A program made the translations under genes and the position numbers. A DNA stretch of 64,000 nt from Pseudobutyrivibrio xylanivorans. GTDB lineage: Bacteria; Bacillota; Clostridia; Lachnospirales; Lachnospiraceae. This document shows, one piece after another, positions 9,192 to 18,249 of this stretch. Below the pieces are notes generated by a model. It was not told the DNA's origin, made no database searches, and saw only the letters and a program-made list of their open reading frames with translations. Where the stretch lies: the NCBI RefSeq assembly GCF_008935055.1, contig NZ_CP043028.1:2510501-2574500 (forward strand), read 5' to 3'. Position 1 is the stretch's first letter, and each line of letters begins with the position of its first letter.

Positions 9192-10994
9192 ATGTTTAAC
9201 AAAAGAATGGGGCGCAGTGTGCTTTCACTTTTAGTGGTCGCTGGGTTAGTATTTAGTGGTTTTAGTTTTAATGCTGAGACTGTTGAGGCAGCACAAACTG
9301 GTGCTTACGGTCTTCAGTCAAATATTAAAGATGGCAACATTTTACATTGCTTCGACTGGACTTATCAGCAGATAATTGATGAGCTTCCAAACATTGCAGA
9401 AGCAGGTTTTTCTACAGTTCAGACTTCACCAGCACAGCCGGCAAATTGTTCTTATGGCGGAACTTGGTATATGCTTTATCAGCCGAATGGTTTTTATGTT
9501 AGCGATGCAGGTCTTGGTTCAGAGTCAGATTTAAGAAGGCTTTGCCAGGAAGCTGACAGATATGGAATTAAGGTTGTAGTTGATGTTGTTGCTAATCATC
9601 TTGCAGGTGATCACTCAAATATTGATAACAGTCTTAAGGATTCTCAGTATTGGCACAATGAAGGTGGTTCAATTGACTATAATAACCGTCATCAGATTAC
9701 ACACCGAGATATAGGAATGCCAGATATTAATTCAGAGCATCCTTATGTTCAGAATAAAGTAAAAAGTTATATCGCTCAGCTTAAGGCAGATGGTGTTGAT
9801 GGAATTAGATGGGATGCTGCAAAGCATATTTCACTTCCAACAGAAAATTGCGACTTCTGGAAAACAGTAATTGACAGATCAATGTTCAATTATGGAGAGA
9901 TTCTTGACCAGCCAGTGACAGGTAATGAGTCATATGCAAACAGTCTTATGAGCGAGTATACAGACTACATGTCAGTGTCAGATTCAGTTTACAGTGCAAC
10001 TGTTATGGGAGCTTTAAATGGTGGCAATGTTCCAAGTAGTTATGGTAACTGGACAACAGTAAACGGCATTGAAGATAATGAAGTAGTTTATTTCGCTGAG
10101 AGTCATGATACATACTCTAATAATAGCGTCGGGGAGGGCGGCTGGACTAAGTATATTGACCAGAATAAGGTTGACAGAGCATATGCAATCCTTGGATCAA
10201 AGGCTAATTCTTCAGCACTTTATTTCTCAAGACCTTACGCTAAGGAAAAGACAGCTATTAAGGTTGGTGCTAAGGGAAGCACACACTTTACAAGCAAAGA
10301 AGTTGCAGCTGTTAACAAGCTTCATAATCAGTGTGCAGGTGAAAAAGAGTATTACAAGGCTGTTGGTAATATTGCTGTAGTGGCAAGACAGACAGGTGCA
10401 ACAATTGTACTTGGTTCTGGAAGCAATATAGATGTTAACGTAGAAAATCCAGATGGAACATTGGCTAGTGGTACATACAAGGATGTAGTTAGTGGCAGCA
10501 CTTTCTATGTAAGTGGTTCAAATATTTCAGGATATGTTGGTGGAACAGGAATTGCAGTATTGCTTAAGGATGGAGAGCCAACTCCAACACCTACACCAAC
10601 TCCAACCCCTACCCCAACACCTACACCAACCCCTACCCCAACACCTACACCTACACCAACTCCTACTCCTACACCGACACCATTTGTAGAAGAGGAGATT
10701 ACAGTTTACTTCTCAAATAATGTTAACTGGAACAATGTATATGTATATACATGGGGCAGTAGTGATACAACAGGATGGCCTGGAAAAGCTGCTACATATG
10801 TAAAGCAGAACGAGTACAATGAGTCAGTTTATTCTGCAAAGATTCCAAAGGATATAAAGGGATTGATCTTCTCAGATGGGAATGGAAGACAGACTGTAGA
10901 TATTAATGCTGGTTTTGTTGACGGATTAGGCTATTACATTTCAGGAAATTCAGGAAATAAGAGCACAGTAGGCACCTACACTTTTTCTAAATAA
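9192..10994 (+). CDS. Secreted alpha-amylase, GH13, with C-terminal starch-binding module
   Basis: This ~600-residue exo-enzyme hydrolyses alpha-1,4-glucan outside the cell. It has a signal peptide ending near VEAA; a GH13 barrel with region I DVVANH, the nucleophile D208 in GIRWDAAKH, acid/base E236 in GEILD and D306 in FAESHD; a C-terminal beta domain; a Pro-Thr linker of about 18 PT repeats (about 10579-10683); and a ~95-residue domain with YVYTWG and GWPGKAA that looks like CBM26. I chose the ATG at 9192 because GGAGGG lies 6-7 nt upstream; the in-frame ATG at 9171 has no ribosome site and lies next to a TATAAT. No LPXTG anchor is seen, so it is probably released. Confidence 0.92.
   Translation: MFNKRMGRSVLSLLVVAGLVFSGFSFNAETVEAAQTGAYGLQSNIKDGNILHCFDWTYQQIIDELPNIAEAGFSTVQTSPAQPANCSYGGTWYMLYQPNGFYVSDAGLGSESDLRRLCQEADRYGIKVVVDVVANHLAGDHSNIDNSLKDSQYWHNEGGSIDYNNRHQITHRDIGMPDINSEHPYVQNKVKSYIAQLKADGVDGIRWDAAKHISLPTENCDFWKTVIDRSMFNYGEILDQPVTGNESYANSLMSEYTDYMSVSDSVYSATVMGALNGGNVPSSYGNWTTVNGIEDNEVVYFAESHDTYSNNSVGEGGWTKYIDQNKVDRAYAILGSKANSSALYFSRPYAKEKTAIKVGAKGSTHFTSKEVAAVNKLHNQCAGEKEYYKAVGNIAVVARQTGATIVLGSGSNIDVNVENPDGTLASGTYKDVVSGSTFYVSGSNISGYVGGTGIAVLLKDGEPTPTPTPTPTPTPTPTPTPTPTPTPTPTPTPTPTPFVEEEITVYFSNNVNWNNVYVYTWGSSDTTGWPGKAATYVKQNEYNESVYSAKIPKDIKGLIFSDGNGRQTVDINAGFVDGLGYYISGNSGNKSTVGTYTFSK
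10579..10683 (+). repeat. Pro-Thr codon microsatellite in the amylase linker
   Basis: The linker is built from near-identical 6-bp units (CCNACN). This encodes an extended Pro-Thr tether between catalytic and starch-binding domains. Such tracts change length easily by slippage in steps of two residues without breaking the frame. Confidence 0.85.
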
Positions 10995-11013
10995 TATTCC
11001 TTAAATGGAAGAG

Positions 11014-11038
11014 GGATTCGCATATGCGAATCCTTCTT
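11014..11038. terminator. Terminator after the amylase gene
   Basis: GGATTCGCATATGCGAATCC (11014-11033) is a perfect palindrome followed by TTCTTTT. It separates the convergent amylase and CobW-like genes. Confidence 0.75.
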
Positions 11039-11052
11039 TTGATTTGGGCTGA

Positions 11053-11988
11053 TTATTTAGCTCCAAAATATTCTTTTACCTTTGCTTCATTAATTTCTTC
11101 ACCGATGATTATGAATACTTCCTGCCCAACAGGCATTTCCCTAAATTCAAAATCTTCTTTGGTGGCGTTAAACTGATACCAAACATCAGCTTCCTTGAAG
11201 AATCCTTTGGCTCTGAAAATTTTACCGAAGGCTGGGTCTGACATAAGTGCATCGATTTTTTCTTTAAGCCCTTCCTTCTTCATAGGAAGCTCAAGGAAAT
11301 AAAGTGTCTTATATCCCGCATCATCAGTGCCCAGCTTCTTTATATATGAATGTGTGCTGTAGCCACTGTTAGAAATTCTGTCAAAATCTTCATTAGTCAG
11401 CTCATTCCAATTCTTTGAAAAAACAATTGAATCAATATTTTTATCAAGCTTTGCTTTCTCAGCAGCTCTTTTAAGATGGGAGATAGTAGCATTAATATGT
11501 ACTTCATCTGTAAGTTGGCTTCTGCTGAGAATAATTACTCCGGCGTTGGCAATCTGCGACGCTAGAAAGAAATCGGAGTCCTCGGATAAAGTATCTTCAA
11601 GCTTTGCATCTACGATAGTGATAACATTTCCTATTTCATACCATCTGTCCAGAGGTTCATCTCGTAATGAATCAAAGAATTCATCTACATCAAAAATTCC
11701 AGAAGGCTCGATGATGACTCTGTCGTAGCCACTCATTCCCATGGAAATAAGCTTTGTTTTAAAACGTCTTTTGTGGCAGTCAGCATCACAGCCACCGGCA
11801 ACCATTTCCAGCTCGCAGTTATCGCCTCGAAGCTCGTTGAGAAGCAGCATATCTACATTTACTGCACCGTAATCATTTTCCAAAATTCCAATTCGCTGAC
11901 CCTGGTCCATGAAGTATTTCGCATATTTCTTTAAAAAGGTTGTCTTGCCACTGCCAAGAAAACCTGTAATCAAATCTACTTTTATCAT
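11053..11988 (-). CDS. CobW/G3E-family P-loop GTPase
   Basis: This 311-residue protein belongs to the G3E GTPases (CobW, YeiR, HypB, UreG), which deliver metals to enzymes. It has Walker A (GFLGSGKTT near residue 10), a switch region and the IIEPSGIFD motif, with a CobW-like C-terminal domain. The usual metal-binding CxCC is replaced by GGCDADCHKRR, which offers two Cys and one His. I chose the ATG at 11988 because GAGG lies about 9 nt upstream; an ATG five codons earlier has no clear ribosome site. It is monocistronic and next to no metal enzyme, so the client is unknown. Confidence 0.85.
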   Translation of the reverse strand: MIKVDLITGFLGSGKTTFLKKYAKYFMDQGQRIGILENDYGAVNVDMLLLNELRGDNCELEMVAGGCDADCHKRRFKTKLISMGMSGYDRVIIEPSGIFDVDEFFDSLRDEPLDRWYEIGNVITIVDAKLEDTLSEDSDFFLASQIANAGVIILSRSQLTDEVHINATISHLKRAAEKAKLDKNIDSIVFSKNWNELTNEDFDRISNSGYSTHSYIKKLGTDDAGYKTLYFLELPMKKEGLKEKIDALMSDPAFGKIFRAKGFFKEADVWYQFNATKEDFEFREMPVGQEVFIIIGEEINEAKVKEYFGAK

Positions 11989-12048
11989 CGAATTAAACCT
12001 CATAATAAATATTTAAACACAATTATTTGATATTATAACATGTAGTGC

Positions 12049-12081
12049 TATAATCAAAAAGTTACTTTGAACGGTAACTTT
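12049..12081 (+). promoter_or_regulatory. Promoter -10 and dyad operator of the PfkB kinase gene
   Basis: TATAAT (12049-12054) is followed at once by AAAGTTAC (12058-12065) and its complement GTAACTTT (12074-12081). The dyad covers the expected transcription start, which suits a repressor site or a small leader hairpin. No U-tract follows, so it is not a terminator. Confidence 0.5.
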
Positions 12082-12114
12082 AAAGAACTTTTTTGATAAG
12101 GAGTATTAAATCAT

Positions 12115-13044
12115 ATGGGTATCGTAGTACTAGGCGCAGTTTTTATTGATATTAAGGGACATTCTACAGCAAGCTATATTCCTGCTGGTCGAAATGTTGG
12201 AACAGTTGAAGAGGTTCACGGTGGTGTTAGCCGTAACGTCGTTGAGGATATTGCAAACGTTGAGCTTAGACCTACTTTTGTCAGCCTTGTTGACGAGAGT
12301 GGAATTGGTACAGGTGTTTTAGATAAGCTTAAAAACCACAAGGTTGATACACGTTTTGTTCGTCGTACACCAGATGGAATGGGAAAGTGGCTTGCAGTTT
12401 TTGATAATCATGGTGATGTGGTTGCTTCTATTTCAAAGCGCCCAGACCTTTCTGAGATTAACAATATCTTAGATGAGCAGGGTGACGAGATTTTCAAGGA
12501 TGCTGACAGCATCGCCCTTGAAATTGATATGGAAAAGGACACTATCAAGAGAGTGTTTAAATATGCTGAGAAGTATAATCTTAAGGTTTATGCAGCTGTT
12601 TCAAACATGAGCATTGCTGTTGAGCGTCGTGATTTCCTTAAGAATGTTGAGTGTTTCGTATGTAACCAGCAGGAAGCAGGCATTCTTTTCATGGATGATT
12701 ATTCAGAGAAGACACCTGATGAGATGCAGGAGATTTTATCAAAGAAGATTCAGGGCGCACAGATCAAGAAGATGATTGTTACTCTTGGTGGTCAGGGCGC
12801 AGTTTTTGCTGACATCGATGGCAATACTGGATTTGCTCCAGCAAGAAAGGTTGACGTAAAGGATACCACTGGTGCAGGTGATTCCTTCTTCGCTGGTGTT
12901 ACAATTGGTCTTACTTATGGAAAGACAATGGAAGAGGCTTGCGAGATTGGTTCTACACTTGCAGCATCAGTAATTGTTACTTCAGACAATGTTTGTCCAA
13001 GATTTTTACCAAGTGAGTTTGGTATAGAAGTTCCTGAAAAATAG
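12115..13044 (+). CDS. PfkB-family carbohydrate or nucleoside kinase
   Basis: This 309-residue ribokinase-like enzyme transfers phosphate from ATP to a sugar or nucleoside hydroxyl. The anion hole and catalytic base lie in DTTGAGDSFFAG near residue 253. The N-terminal GGVSRNVVEDIANV fits the glycine-rich substrate region, and MIVTLGGQGAVF is the usual beta strand before the lid. The N-terminal pattern recalls pseudouridine kinases (PsuK), but no pseudouridine glycosidase is adjacent, so I leave the substrate open. AAGGAGTATTAAATCAT precedes the ATG. A GGDEF gene follows 26 bp downstream. Confidence 0.8.
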   Translation: MGIVVLGAVFIDIKGHSTASYIPAGRNVGTVEEVHGGVSRNVVEDIANVELRPTFVSLVDESGIGTGVLDKLKNHKVDTRFVRRTPDGMGKWLAVFDNHGDVVASISKRPDLSEINNILDEQGDEIFKDADSIALEIDMEKDTIKRVFKYAEKYNLKVYAAVSNMSIAVERRDFLKNVECFVCNQQEAGILFMDDYSEKTPDEMQEILSKKIQGAQIKKMIVTLGGQGAVFADIDGNTGFAPARKVDVKDTTGAGDSFFAGVTIGLTYGKTMEEACEIGSTLAASVIVTSDNVCPRFLPSEFGIEVPEK

Positions 13045-13070
13045 TTTTTGGAGCGAGGAGTACGGGGGTT

Positions 13071-14744
13071 ATGGACAATGGGTTTAGAAAAAAGATAGTA
13101 GCGATACTCTATGTTATATTGATTATTTTCTTTATAATCATTGGGTTTGCCTACTCTAATCAGGAGAATTCCAAATTTTACGAGAACTATCGTGAGTTCA
13201 CTACAGAATGGACTGTTGATGGTATTGAAATCGAGCTCCCTTATTCAAACAGAGATGAGTTTGAGATGACAAATACCTTACCGCAGGTTTATGGTGATCA
13301 GTATTTGATTATCAAGTGTTATTATGATACCGCTTCTGTATTTGTGGATGGAGTAGAGGTTTATCGTTCTCGGGATAATTGGCTGTTTGGCTCAGAGACT
13401 AATGTTGGAAAAAAGGAATTACATATTCCGATGAAGGTTGAGTACTCGGGCAAAACTATTACTGCAAGAATAAAGCTTCAAAATGCTCTTTATGGCGCTG
13501 AAATTTATGACTGTCTAATCTCAACCCGTTCTGGCTATGGAATAGCAGTTCTGAAGAAGGAAGCTGTTACAATAATGCTTTCTGTAATACTTTTGTTTAC
13601 AGGTATTACAGAGACTCTTATTGCAATTCATTTCATTATAAAGAAATCATTGGTTTTAAGGAGACTTTCCTTTGAAGCACTTTTATTTGCTGGATTATTC
13701 TCTATTCTATCAGGCGTTTGGTTGTTTACCTGGACAAGGCTGCCTTATATTGTTTTTGGCAACAGTACGGGTTTTGCAATTCTTGAAATAGTTTCATTTA
13801 TGCTGCTTCCTCTTGTATTTTTCGAGCTTGTTCGTGCAGTTAATTTTAGAGTTAGCAAAACAGACAATATTATAGATGGGGTATTTGCCATGGCAATTGT
13901 GCTATGCTTTATCCTTTGTCTGATAGGTGTCTGTGATTGGGGCGATATAGTTGTAATTGCTCATGTTATAGACATTGCTATGATTTTCGTGGTAGCCTAT
14001 TATTCCTATACGAGTATTAAGGCTGAGAAGCGAAAGAGTGAGAGAAGACTTATTGCTATTGGAAATAGCCTGTTTTTGCTTGTTTGCGTAGTTGCTCTTG
14101 CAATGTATATCAACAATATAGACAGCAATTTTAATATTTTTGTCATCATTGGTCTTATGATATATATTTCAACTCAGATAGGTCTGATTTACCGAAGGCT
14201 TGGATTGAAGGTCGAGGAAGAGGCAGAGCTTGTTCAGGTTAAGGAATTAGCTTATACAGATGAGCTTACAAAGCTTACAAACAGGCGATATTTCTACGAG
14301 GAGCTTGCTGCTATAGAGGATAAGGAGCCTTCTCCTGATACCACTATTATCTATTTTGATGTGAATCGCCTGAAATATACGAATGATACTTTAGGCCATG
14401 ATGCTGGTGATGAGCTGCTGGTTGGCGCAGCGGACTGCATCAAAAAGGCCTTTGGCGGAAATTCTACCAGTGTTATTAGCCGCATGGGCGGTGATGAGTT
14501 TATCGCTATGCTGATAATTAGCCAAGCAGAACTGGTTAGAAGGCTTGATACCTTCAAAAAGCTGACCGCTGAATACAAGGGTCAGTACATTAATGAAATA
14601 AGTGTTTCTGTGGGCGTTGCAAGCCGCAGAGAACATCCGAATGCTGATATAAATGGGCTTTGTGGTATTGCTGATGACAACATGTATGCTGCAAAAAAGG
14701 ATTACTATACCAACTCAGGTTTTGAAAGACGTTCGGGCAGATAA
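13071..14744 (+). CDS. Membrane-bound diguanylate cyclase
   Basis: This 557-residue protein makes c-di-GMP from two GTP. One N-terminal membrane span is followed by an extracytoplasmic domain of about 130 residues with a jelly-roll look (as in 7TMR-DISM sensors), about seven membrane spans (about residues 165-375), and a C-terminal GGDEF domain. The active site is RMGGDEFIAML, preceded by DELTKLTNRRYFYEEL. No RxxD inhibitory site is visible before GGDEF, so product inhibition may be absent. A carbohydrate or lipid signal outside the cell is a guess. GGAGCGAGGAGTACGGGGGTT precedes the start. Confidence 0.88.
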   Translation: MDNGFRKKIVAILYVILIIFFIIIGFAYSNQENSKFYENYREFTTEWTVDGIEIELPYSNRDEFEMTNTLPQVYGDQYLIIKCYYDTASVFVDGVEVYRSRDNWLFGSETNVGKKELHIPMKVEYSGKTITARIKLQNALYGAEIYDCLISTRSGYGIAVLKKEAVTIMLSVILLFTGITETLIAIHFIIKKSLVLRRLSFEALLFAGLFSILSGVWLFTWTRLPYIVFGNSTGFAILEIVSFMLLPLVFFELVRAVNFRVSKTDNIIDGVFAMAIVLCFILCLIGVCDWGDIVVIAHVIDIAMIFVVAYYSYTSIKAEKRKSERRLIAIGNSLFLLVCVVALAMYINNIDSNFNIFVIIGLMIYISTQIGLIYRRLGLKVEEEAELVQVKELAYTDELTKLTNRRYFYEELAAIEDKEPSPDTTIIYFDVNRLKYTNDTLGHDAGDELLVGAADCIKKAFGGNSTSVISRMGGDEFIAMLIISQAELVRRLDTFKKLTAEYKGQYINEISVSVGVASRREHPNADINGLCGIADDNMYAAKKDYYTNSGFERRSGR

Positions 14745-14750
14745 AAAGGT

Positions 14751-14779
14751 TTGCAACCCTCATACAATATGCTTATAAT
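14751..14779 (+). promoter_or_regulatory. Promoter of a small gene
   Basis: TTGCAA (14751-14756) and TATAAT (14774-14779) are spaced by exactly 17 bp. Transcription would start near 14786, just before an AAAGGA ribosome site (14789-14794). This supports a real small gene downstream. Confidence 0.65.
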
Positions 14780-14800
14780 GTTTTCTTGAAAGGATTTCTT

Positions 14801-14983
14801 TTGCGCGACATGATGGATAAGGAAAACAATAATTACAGGCAGTTGTATTTTGACATGGATGGCACAATCAAGCAGGAAACATACGTATTTCATCGAGAGA
14901 TGACTGCTGAGGAACAGGAATATTACGATTCCCTTGTTTCGGATTCAAATCAGATGACCATCTTTGATTATATTAGTGTCTAA
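14801..14983 (+). CDS. Small acidic protein of unknown function
   Basis: This encodes about 60 residues with no signal peptide or membrane span. It is acidic and ends in an SNQMTIFDYI-like tail that resembles a short interaction motif. AAAGGA at 14789-14794 is best spaced for the TTG at 14801; ATG codons at 14810 and 14813 are alternatives. It has its own consensus promoter and a long terminator, so it is a separate transcription unit. I do not recognise the family. Confidence 0.55.
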   Translation: MRDMMDKENNNYRQLYFDMDGTIKQETYVFHREMTAEEQEYYDSLVSDSNQMTIFDYISV

Positions 14984-14986
14984 ATG

Positions 14987-15030
14987 CTCCAAGGCTTTGA
15001 ATTATTTCAAGGCTTTGGAGTTTTGTTTTA
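14987..15030 (+). terminator. Terminator after the small acidic protein gene
   Basis: CTCCAAGGCTTTGAA (from 14987) pairs with TTCAAGGCTTTGGAG (ending at 15020), with G-T pairs in the middle, followed by TTTTGTTTTA. Confidence 0.8.
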
Positions 15031-15045
15031 TAGGAGAGAATGATT

Positions 15046-15660
15046 ATGAGCTTACAAAATTCTAGTGTTTCAGATTTTACCAGTCAGCTGGCTTCAAAGA
15101 CTTCAGTACCGGGAGGTGGAGGCGCAAGTGCACTTGTGGCGGCAATTGGCATTGCTCTCGGAGATATGGTTGGTGAATTCACAATCGGAAAGAAAAAGTA
15201 TGCAGATGTTGAGGATGAAATCAAGGGATTGATGGAAAAGGCAGAGGAAATCCGCATGGCCCTTCTTAAATGCATTGATGATGATGCGGTAGCTTTTGAG
15301 CCGCTTTCGAAGGCATACGGAATTCCAAAGGAAGATCCAACAAGAGACGAAATTATGGAAAAATGCCTGAAGGATGCTGCAAAGGTTCCGTTTACAATTA
15401 TGGAGCTGGCGTGCCAGGCTATTGAGCTTCAAAGGCAGTTTGCCGACAAGGGCTCAGTAATAATGATTAGTGATGCTGCAACAGGCGTTGCTCTTTTAGA
15501 GGGGGCGTTGAAGGGGGCAGCTGTTAATGTAAAGATTAATACAAAATCTATGAATGATAGAGCTTATGCTCAGAATATTGACAGCAAAGTAAATTCTATG
15601 CTTGAGAGTTATCTTCCAATGGCACAGAAGATATACAAAGATGTTTGGAATAGATTATAG
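15046..15660 (+). CDS. fchA: Methenyl-tetrahydrofolate cyclohydrolase / formimino-THF cyclodeaminase
   Basis: This ~204-residue all-alpha protein is the cyclodeaminase domain found alone in clostridia (FchA) and as the C-terminal half of FTCD. The N terminus has the family loop TSVPGGGGASALVAAIG. It converts 5,10-methenyl-THF to 10-formyl-THF, or acts on formimino-THF. FolD starts 11 bp downstream, which points to the cyclohydrolase role in one-carbon metabolism. The FolD next door appears to lack the key cyclohydrolase lysine, which would make FchA necessary. I chose the ATG at 15046, with AGGAGAG 8 nt upstream; an ATG two codons earlier is less well spaced. Confidence 0.88.
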   Translation: MSLQNSSVSDFTSQLASKTSVPGGGGASALVAAIGIALGDMVGEFTIGKKKYADVEDEIKGLMEKAEEIRMALLKCIDDDAVAFEPLSKAYGIPKEDPTRDEIMEKCLKDAAKVPFTIMELACQAIELQRQFADKGSVIMISDAATGVALLEGALKGAAVNVKINTKSMNDRAYAQNIDSKVNSMLESYLPMAQKIYKDVWNRL

Positions 15661-15671
15661 GAGTTTGACTA

Positions 15672-16529
15672 ATGGCTAAGTTACTTAAAGGAAAAGAAGT
15701 TGTTGAATTGTTAAATGATAAATTAATAAATGAGGTGAATGCTTTAAAATCTAAAGGTATTACTCCGACACTTGGGATTCTTCGTGTTGGAGAAAGAGCT
15801 GATGATTTATCTTATGAAAGAGGCGCTCTTAAAAGGTGTGAGCAGGTTGGAGTTCAAGTTGAAGTCACAGCGCTTCCTGAAGATATCTCCGAAAAGGTTT
15901 TTTTTGACACCTTGGAAAAATTAAATAACGATTCAAATATTCATGGCATCCTTATGTTTAGACCACTTCCAAAGCATATTGATTCTGAAAAAGCTAGAGC
16001 AATGCTTAAGGCATCAAAGGATGTGGACGGATGTACAGATTTATCTCTGGCAGGAGTATTTACAAATACAAAGCTTGGATTCGCTCCATGCACTGCTGAG
16101 GCAGCTATGGAAATCCTTAAGCATTATGATATTTCACTTACGGGTAAGAGAGTGGTTGTTATTGGACGTTCGCTTGTTATAGGCCGTCCTGTTGCAATGC
16201 TACTTATGCACGAGAATGCTACAGTTACTATCTGCCACACCAAGACTATCGATATTCCTTCAATTACTAAGGACGCAGATATTGTGATTGTTGCCACAGG
16301 ACAGATGGAGTCAGTGGGTAAGGAGACTATTTCAGAAGGTCAGACTATTATCGATGTTGGAATCAGCTGGAATGACGAAAAGGGCAAGCTTTGTGGTGAT
16401 GTGCGTTTTGATGAAGTGGAAGAATTGGTTGAGGCAATCACTCCCGTTCCAGGTGGAGTTGGCGGTGTAACCACAAGTATTTTGGTTAAGCATGTGGTAG
16501 AGGCTGCCATGAGAACTCTAGAAAACTAG
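15672..16529 (+). CDS. folD: Methylene-tetrahydrofolate dehydrogenase FolD
   Basis: This 285-residue protein oxidises 5,10-methylene-THF with NAD(P)+. Motifs include DVDGCTDLS, PCTAEAAMEIL, the dinucleotide site VVIGRSLVIGRPVAMLL and the C-terminal TPVPGGVGGVT. In the usual YVxxK active-site motif the lysine lies four residues after Tyr; here the sequence from Y48 is YERGALKR, with Ala at +4 and Lys only at +6 (K54). That lysine is essential for cyclohydrolase activity in studied FolD enzymes, so this copy may be dehydrogenase only, working with FchA upstream. Confidence 0.93.
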   Translation: MAKLLKGKEVVELLNDKLINEVNALKSKGITPTLGILRVGERADDLSYERGALKRCEQVGVQVEVTALPEDISEKVFFDTLEKLNNDSNIHGILMFRPLPKHIDSEKARAMLKASKDVDGCTDLSLAGVFTNTKLGFAPCTAEAAMEILKHYDISLTGKRVVVIGRSLVIGRPVAMLLMHENATVTICHTKTIDIPSITKDADIVIVATGQMESVGKETISEGQTIIDVGISWNDEKGKLCGDVRFDEVEELVEAITPVPGGVGGVTTSILVKHVVEAAMRTLEN

Positions 16530-16625
16530 GCAGAACACAGTTTTTTAAGGAATTTTTATGAAGATTTTCCCTAAAATAGCCGATTATTAGATATAATATT
16601 ATAAACAAAACTTGGGGAGTAGAGT

Positions 16626-17279
16626 ATGAAATTAGAGCAGCTGGTGGCTGGCCAGATTGTCACACTAGAGGTGATGATTGGCGGTTCATCATTTGAAATT
16701 AAAACTGAAGTAGTTGGGACGAACTCAGGTACAGGAGCTCTGGTTAAGCCTTATGTTTATAATGGAACTGTCGTGGACTTTACAAACGGTTCCCCTAAAA
16801 GCATGAGGTTTTCCCTTCACTGTATAGATCCAAACACAGGCGGTCGCGTGGTTTGGAAGAATGTTGGCGTAAATCTTGTGAATTTTAAGGGAGTTGATTA
16901 TTATGCAATTGATTCCAGCTCCTTTGGCACAATTGCTGCTTCAAGCGAGAGGCGTGAGGATTCCAGAGTGATTGTGAAGACTCCTGGATCTGCCAGCATG
17001 GAAGATGGAAGGCGTTTTTCAATTGAAGTTCTTGATGTAAGTGACAGCGGTGTCTCTTTCATAGGAAATGCCAATAGAGTTACTATCGGTGATGTTGTGG
17101 AAGTGAATTTTGCTGATGTAGCCCAGGATACAGATTTTAGTTTGGCAATCACTGCTCGCATCGTTAGGGCAGAGGTTGAACGAGAAGGAATTCTTTTCGC
17201 AGGTAAGGTTTTGGAAAGAGATAATAAGCTTCTTGCGTACCTTTGTTTTAAGGGAATGGATGCGAAAGCAAATAAGTAA
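16626..17279 (+). CDS. PilZ-domain c-di-GMP receptor
   Basis: This 217-residue soluble protein has an N-terminal YcgR-like beta domain (about residues 1-110) and a C-terminal PilZ domain. The c-di-GMP contacts are RREDSR near residue 117 (RxxxR) and DVSDSGVSF near residue 140 (D/NxSxxG). It may tune motility or secretion in response to c-di-GMP. The gene next downstream starts 19 bp later. A second PilZ gene of the same layout is at 56162. Confidence 0.85.
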   Translation: MKLEQLVAGQIVTLEVMIGGSSFEIKTEVVGTNSGTGALVKPYVYNGTVVDFTNGSPKSMRFSLHCIDPNTGGRVVWKNVGVNLVNFKGVDYYAIDSSSFGTIAASSERREDSRVIVKTPGSASMEDGRRFSIEVLDVSDSGVSFIGNANRVTIGDVVEVNFADVAQDTDFSLAITARIVRAEVEREGILFAGKVLERDNKLLAYLCFKGMDAKANK

Positions 17280-17298
17280 CTTAAATAAAGGGAAATAG

Positions 17299-18129
17299 AT
17301 GGACGACTATAAATTAAAACAGGAATTATTTTACATGGTCACTCTCGATTCCAAGTATGATTTCACCAGAATGGAGGTCGTGGAGAGTATTCTGAGACTG
17401 GAAAATGAACGTCAGATTCTAGTCTCTGTTTTTGGTCGTCGATTTAAGTCAAGAATTTTTGACATAGCAGCTGGAACGAAGACCGGCGATGATTGTGTTA
17501 TTTGTGGCAAGCCTGCGGAGGACCATGTGATTTGTCATAATTGCATGGAAAGCATTCTTAATAGTGATTATGCAAAAAGTAAACTCAAGATTAAAGAAAA
17601 GAGTAAGACCGGATTTAGCTTGAACTTCAAGCATTTTTCCATAAATCTTAACCGTAAAAAAATAGCATTGGGCCTTCTTACTGTTTTTTTAGTTGTGCTA
17701 TTGTTTTTCCAACTTTGGATTTTGAGTCTTTGGCGTAGTATTCCTGATATTAATCCTATTCAGGAGGCAGTTGTTTCTTCTAATGAGCTTGTACCTGTTT
17801 CTAATGAAACTGAGGCTGAGGCTCAGCTCTTACTTGATTTTCCAGAGGAGCAGGGCTACACAGTGACCTTTGGCAGAATGGATAGGGAATATGTGGGACG
17901 CTTTCTTATTGATAAGGGGCAGTGCTGTGAGGAGATAGAGGAGAATCTTTCAGATGAGGAAAGATATGACTATTTCTTTAGCGAGGATGTTTATATTTTC
18001 TATATTTCCTGTCAGGATGATGTTTCCTCAAGGATAGGACTTGCTGAGGTGAACAGTGATGGGGCTATTATCGTTATGGGCTCCTTCAATGATGGACGAG
18101 ATACTGATAAACATTACAAATATAGATAG
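17299..18129 (+). CDS. Membrane protein with zinc-ribbon-like motif, function unknown
   Basis: This 276-residue protein has a cytoplasmic N-terminal part with a four-Cys motif (CVICG, then CHNC; near residues 65-85), a basic stretch, one membrane span near residues 115-140, and an acidic extracytoplasmic domain. It probably binds zinc. It follows the PilZ gene by 19 bp and could be co-transcribed, which hints at an envelope role. I do not recognise the family. Confidence 0.65.
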   Translation: MDDYKLKQELFYMVTLDSKYDFTRMEVVESILRLENERQILVSVFGRRFKSRIFDIAAGTKTGDDCVICGKPAEDHVICHNCMESILNSDYAKSKLKIKEKSKTGFSLNFKHFSINLNRKKIALGLLTVFLVVLLFFQLWILSLWRSIPDINPIQEAVVSSNELVPVSNETEAEAQLLLDFPEEQGYTVTFGRMDREYVGRFLIDKGQCCEEIEENLSDEERYDYFFSEDVYIFYISCQDDVSSRIGLAEVNSDGAIIVMGSFNDGRDTDKHYKYR

Positions 18130-18249
18130 TTTTTCAAAGTTTCATCCGACTTTCACGCAATCGTCATATTTATTTGCTAGAATCTATTCAAGCTTCAAGG
18201 TAAGGTATGGGAAGCTATTTATTTTGTGGTTTTTGAGGTATTTTGTTTT

